Origin: Chloroflexota bacterium
GTDB lineage: Bacteria; Chloroflexota; Anaerolineae; B4-G1
Assembly: GCA_011046405.1 (NCBI GenBank)
Contig: DSAR01000554.1
Span: 1 to 5,247 of the forward strand
Direction: 5' to 3'
Length of the DNA: 5,247 nucleotides
Numbering within the stretch: position 1 is the stretch's first letter; every line of letters begins with the position of its first letter. The position numbers and the translations under genes were made by a program. This document shows, in pieces, positions 5,246-5,247 of the stretch. Below the pieces are notes generated by a model. That model was not told where the DNA came from. It searched no databases and saw only the letters and a list, made by a program, of their open reading frames with translations.

Positions 5246-5247
5246 GC

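Overview
The window looks like chromosomal DNA from a moderately GC-rich bacterium, most likely of the phylum Chloroflexota (Anaerolineae-like). This placement is inferred from three things: the style of the FtsK N-terminus, a 7TM/GAF/helix-turn-helix sensor of a type I associate with that phylum, and gaps filled with CACGAAT-type dispersed repeats. No rRNA, tRNA or CRISPR array is visible.

All four genes lie on the minus strand. From right to left (the direction of transcription) they are miaA (tRNA dimethylallyltransferase, 4262-5245), a GNAT acetyltransferase (3335-3865), a large membrane protein with a GAF domain and a C-terminal sigma-region-4-like helix-turn-helix (1023-3005), and the membrane-domain start of an FtsK/SpoIIIE DNA translocase that runs off the left edge (607 to 1). 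The genes are widely spaced (330-415 bp gaps) and do not look like one tight operon. miaA and ftsK are housekeeping genes. The other two are accessory or regulatory, with unknown ligand and substrate.

Each of the three intergenic gaps carries the same dispersed repeat family, built from two modules here called R1 and R2. Copy A (649-967) has inverted R2 ends and holds a separate, almost fully self-complementary 110-nt hairpin (784-893) followed by ten T on the plus strand. Copy B (3096-3294) and copy C (3887-4187) flank the acetyltransferase gene, and their R2 modules form a perfect 49-bp inverted repeat. Copy C also carries a short insertion bounded by a 7-bp direct duplication. A good sigma-70-type promoter with an extended -10 sits just after miaA and would transcribe through copy C into the acetyltransferase gene.

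miaA is bordered by short tandem repeats at both ends: octamers that overlap its stop codon, and a 7-8-mer array that is translated as its N-terminal extension.

The observations most worth following up are the predicted membrane-bound one-component regulator, the 110-nt hairpin, and the acetyltransferase gene enclosed by inverted repeats.
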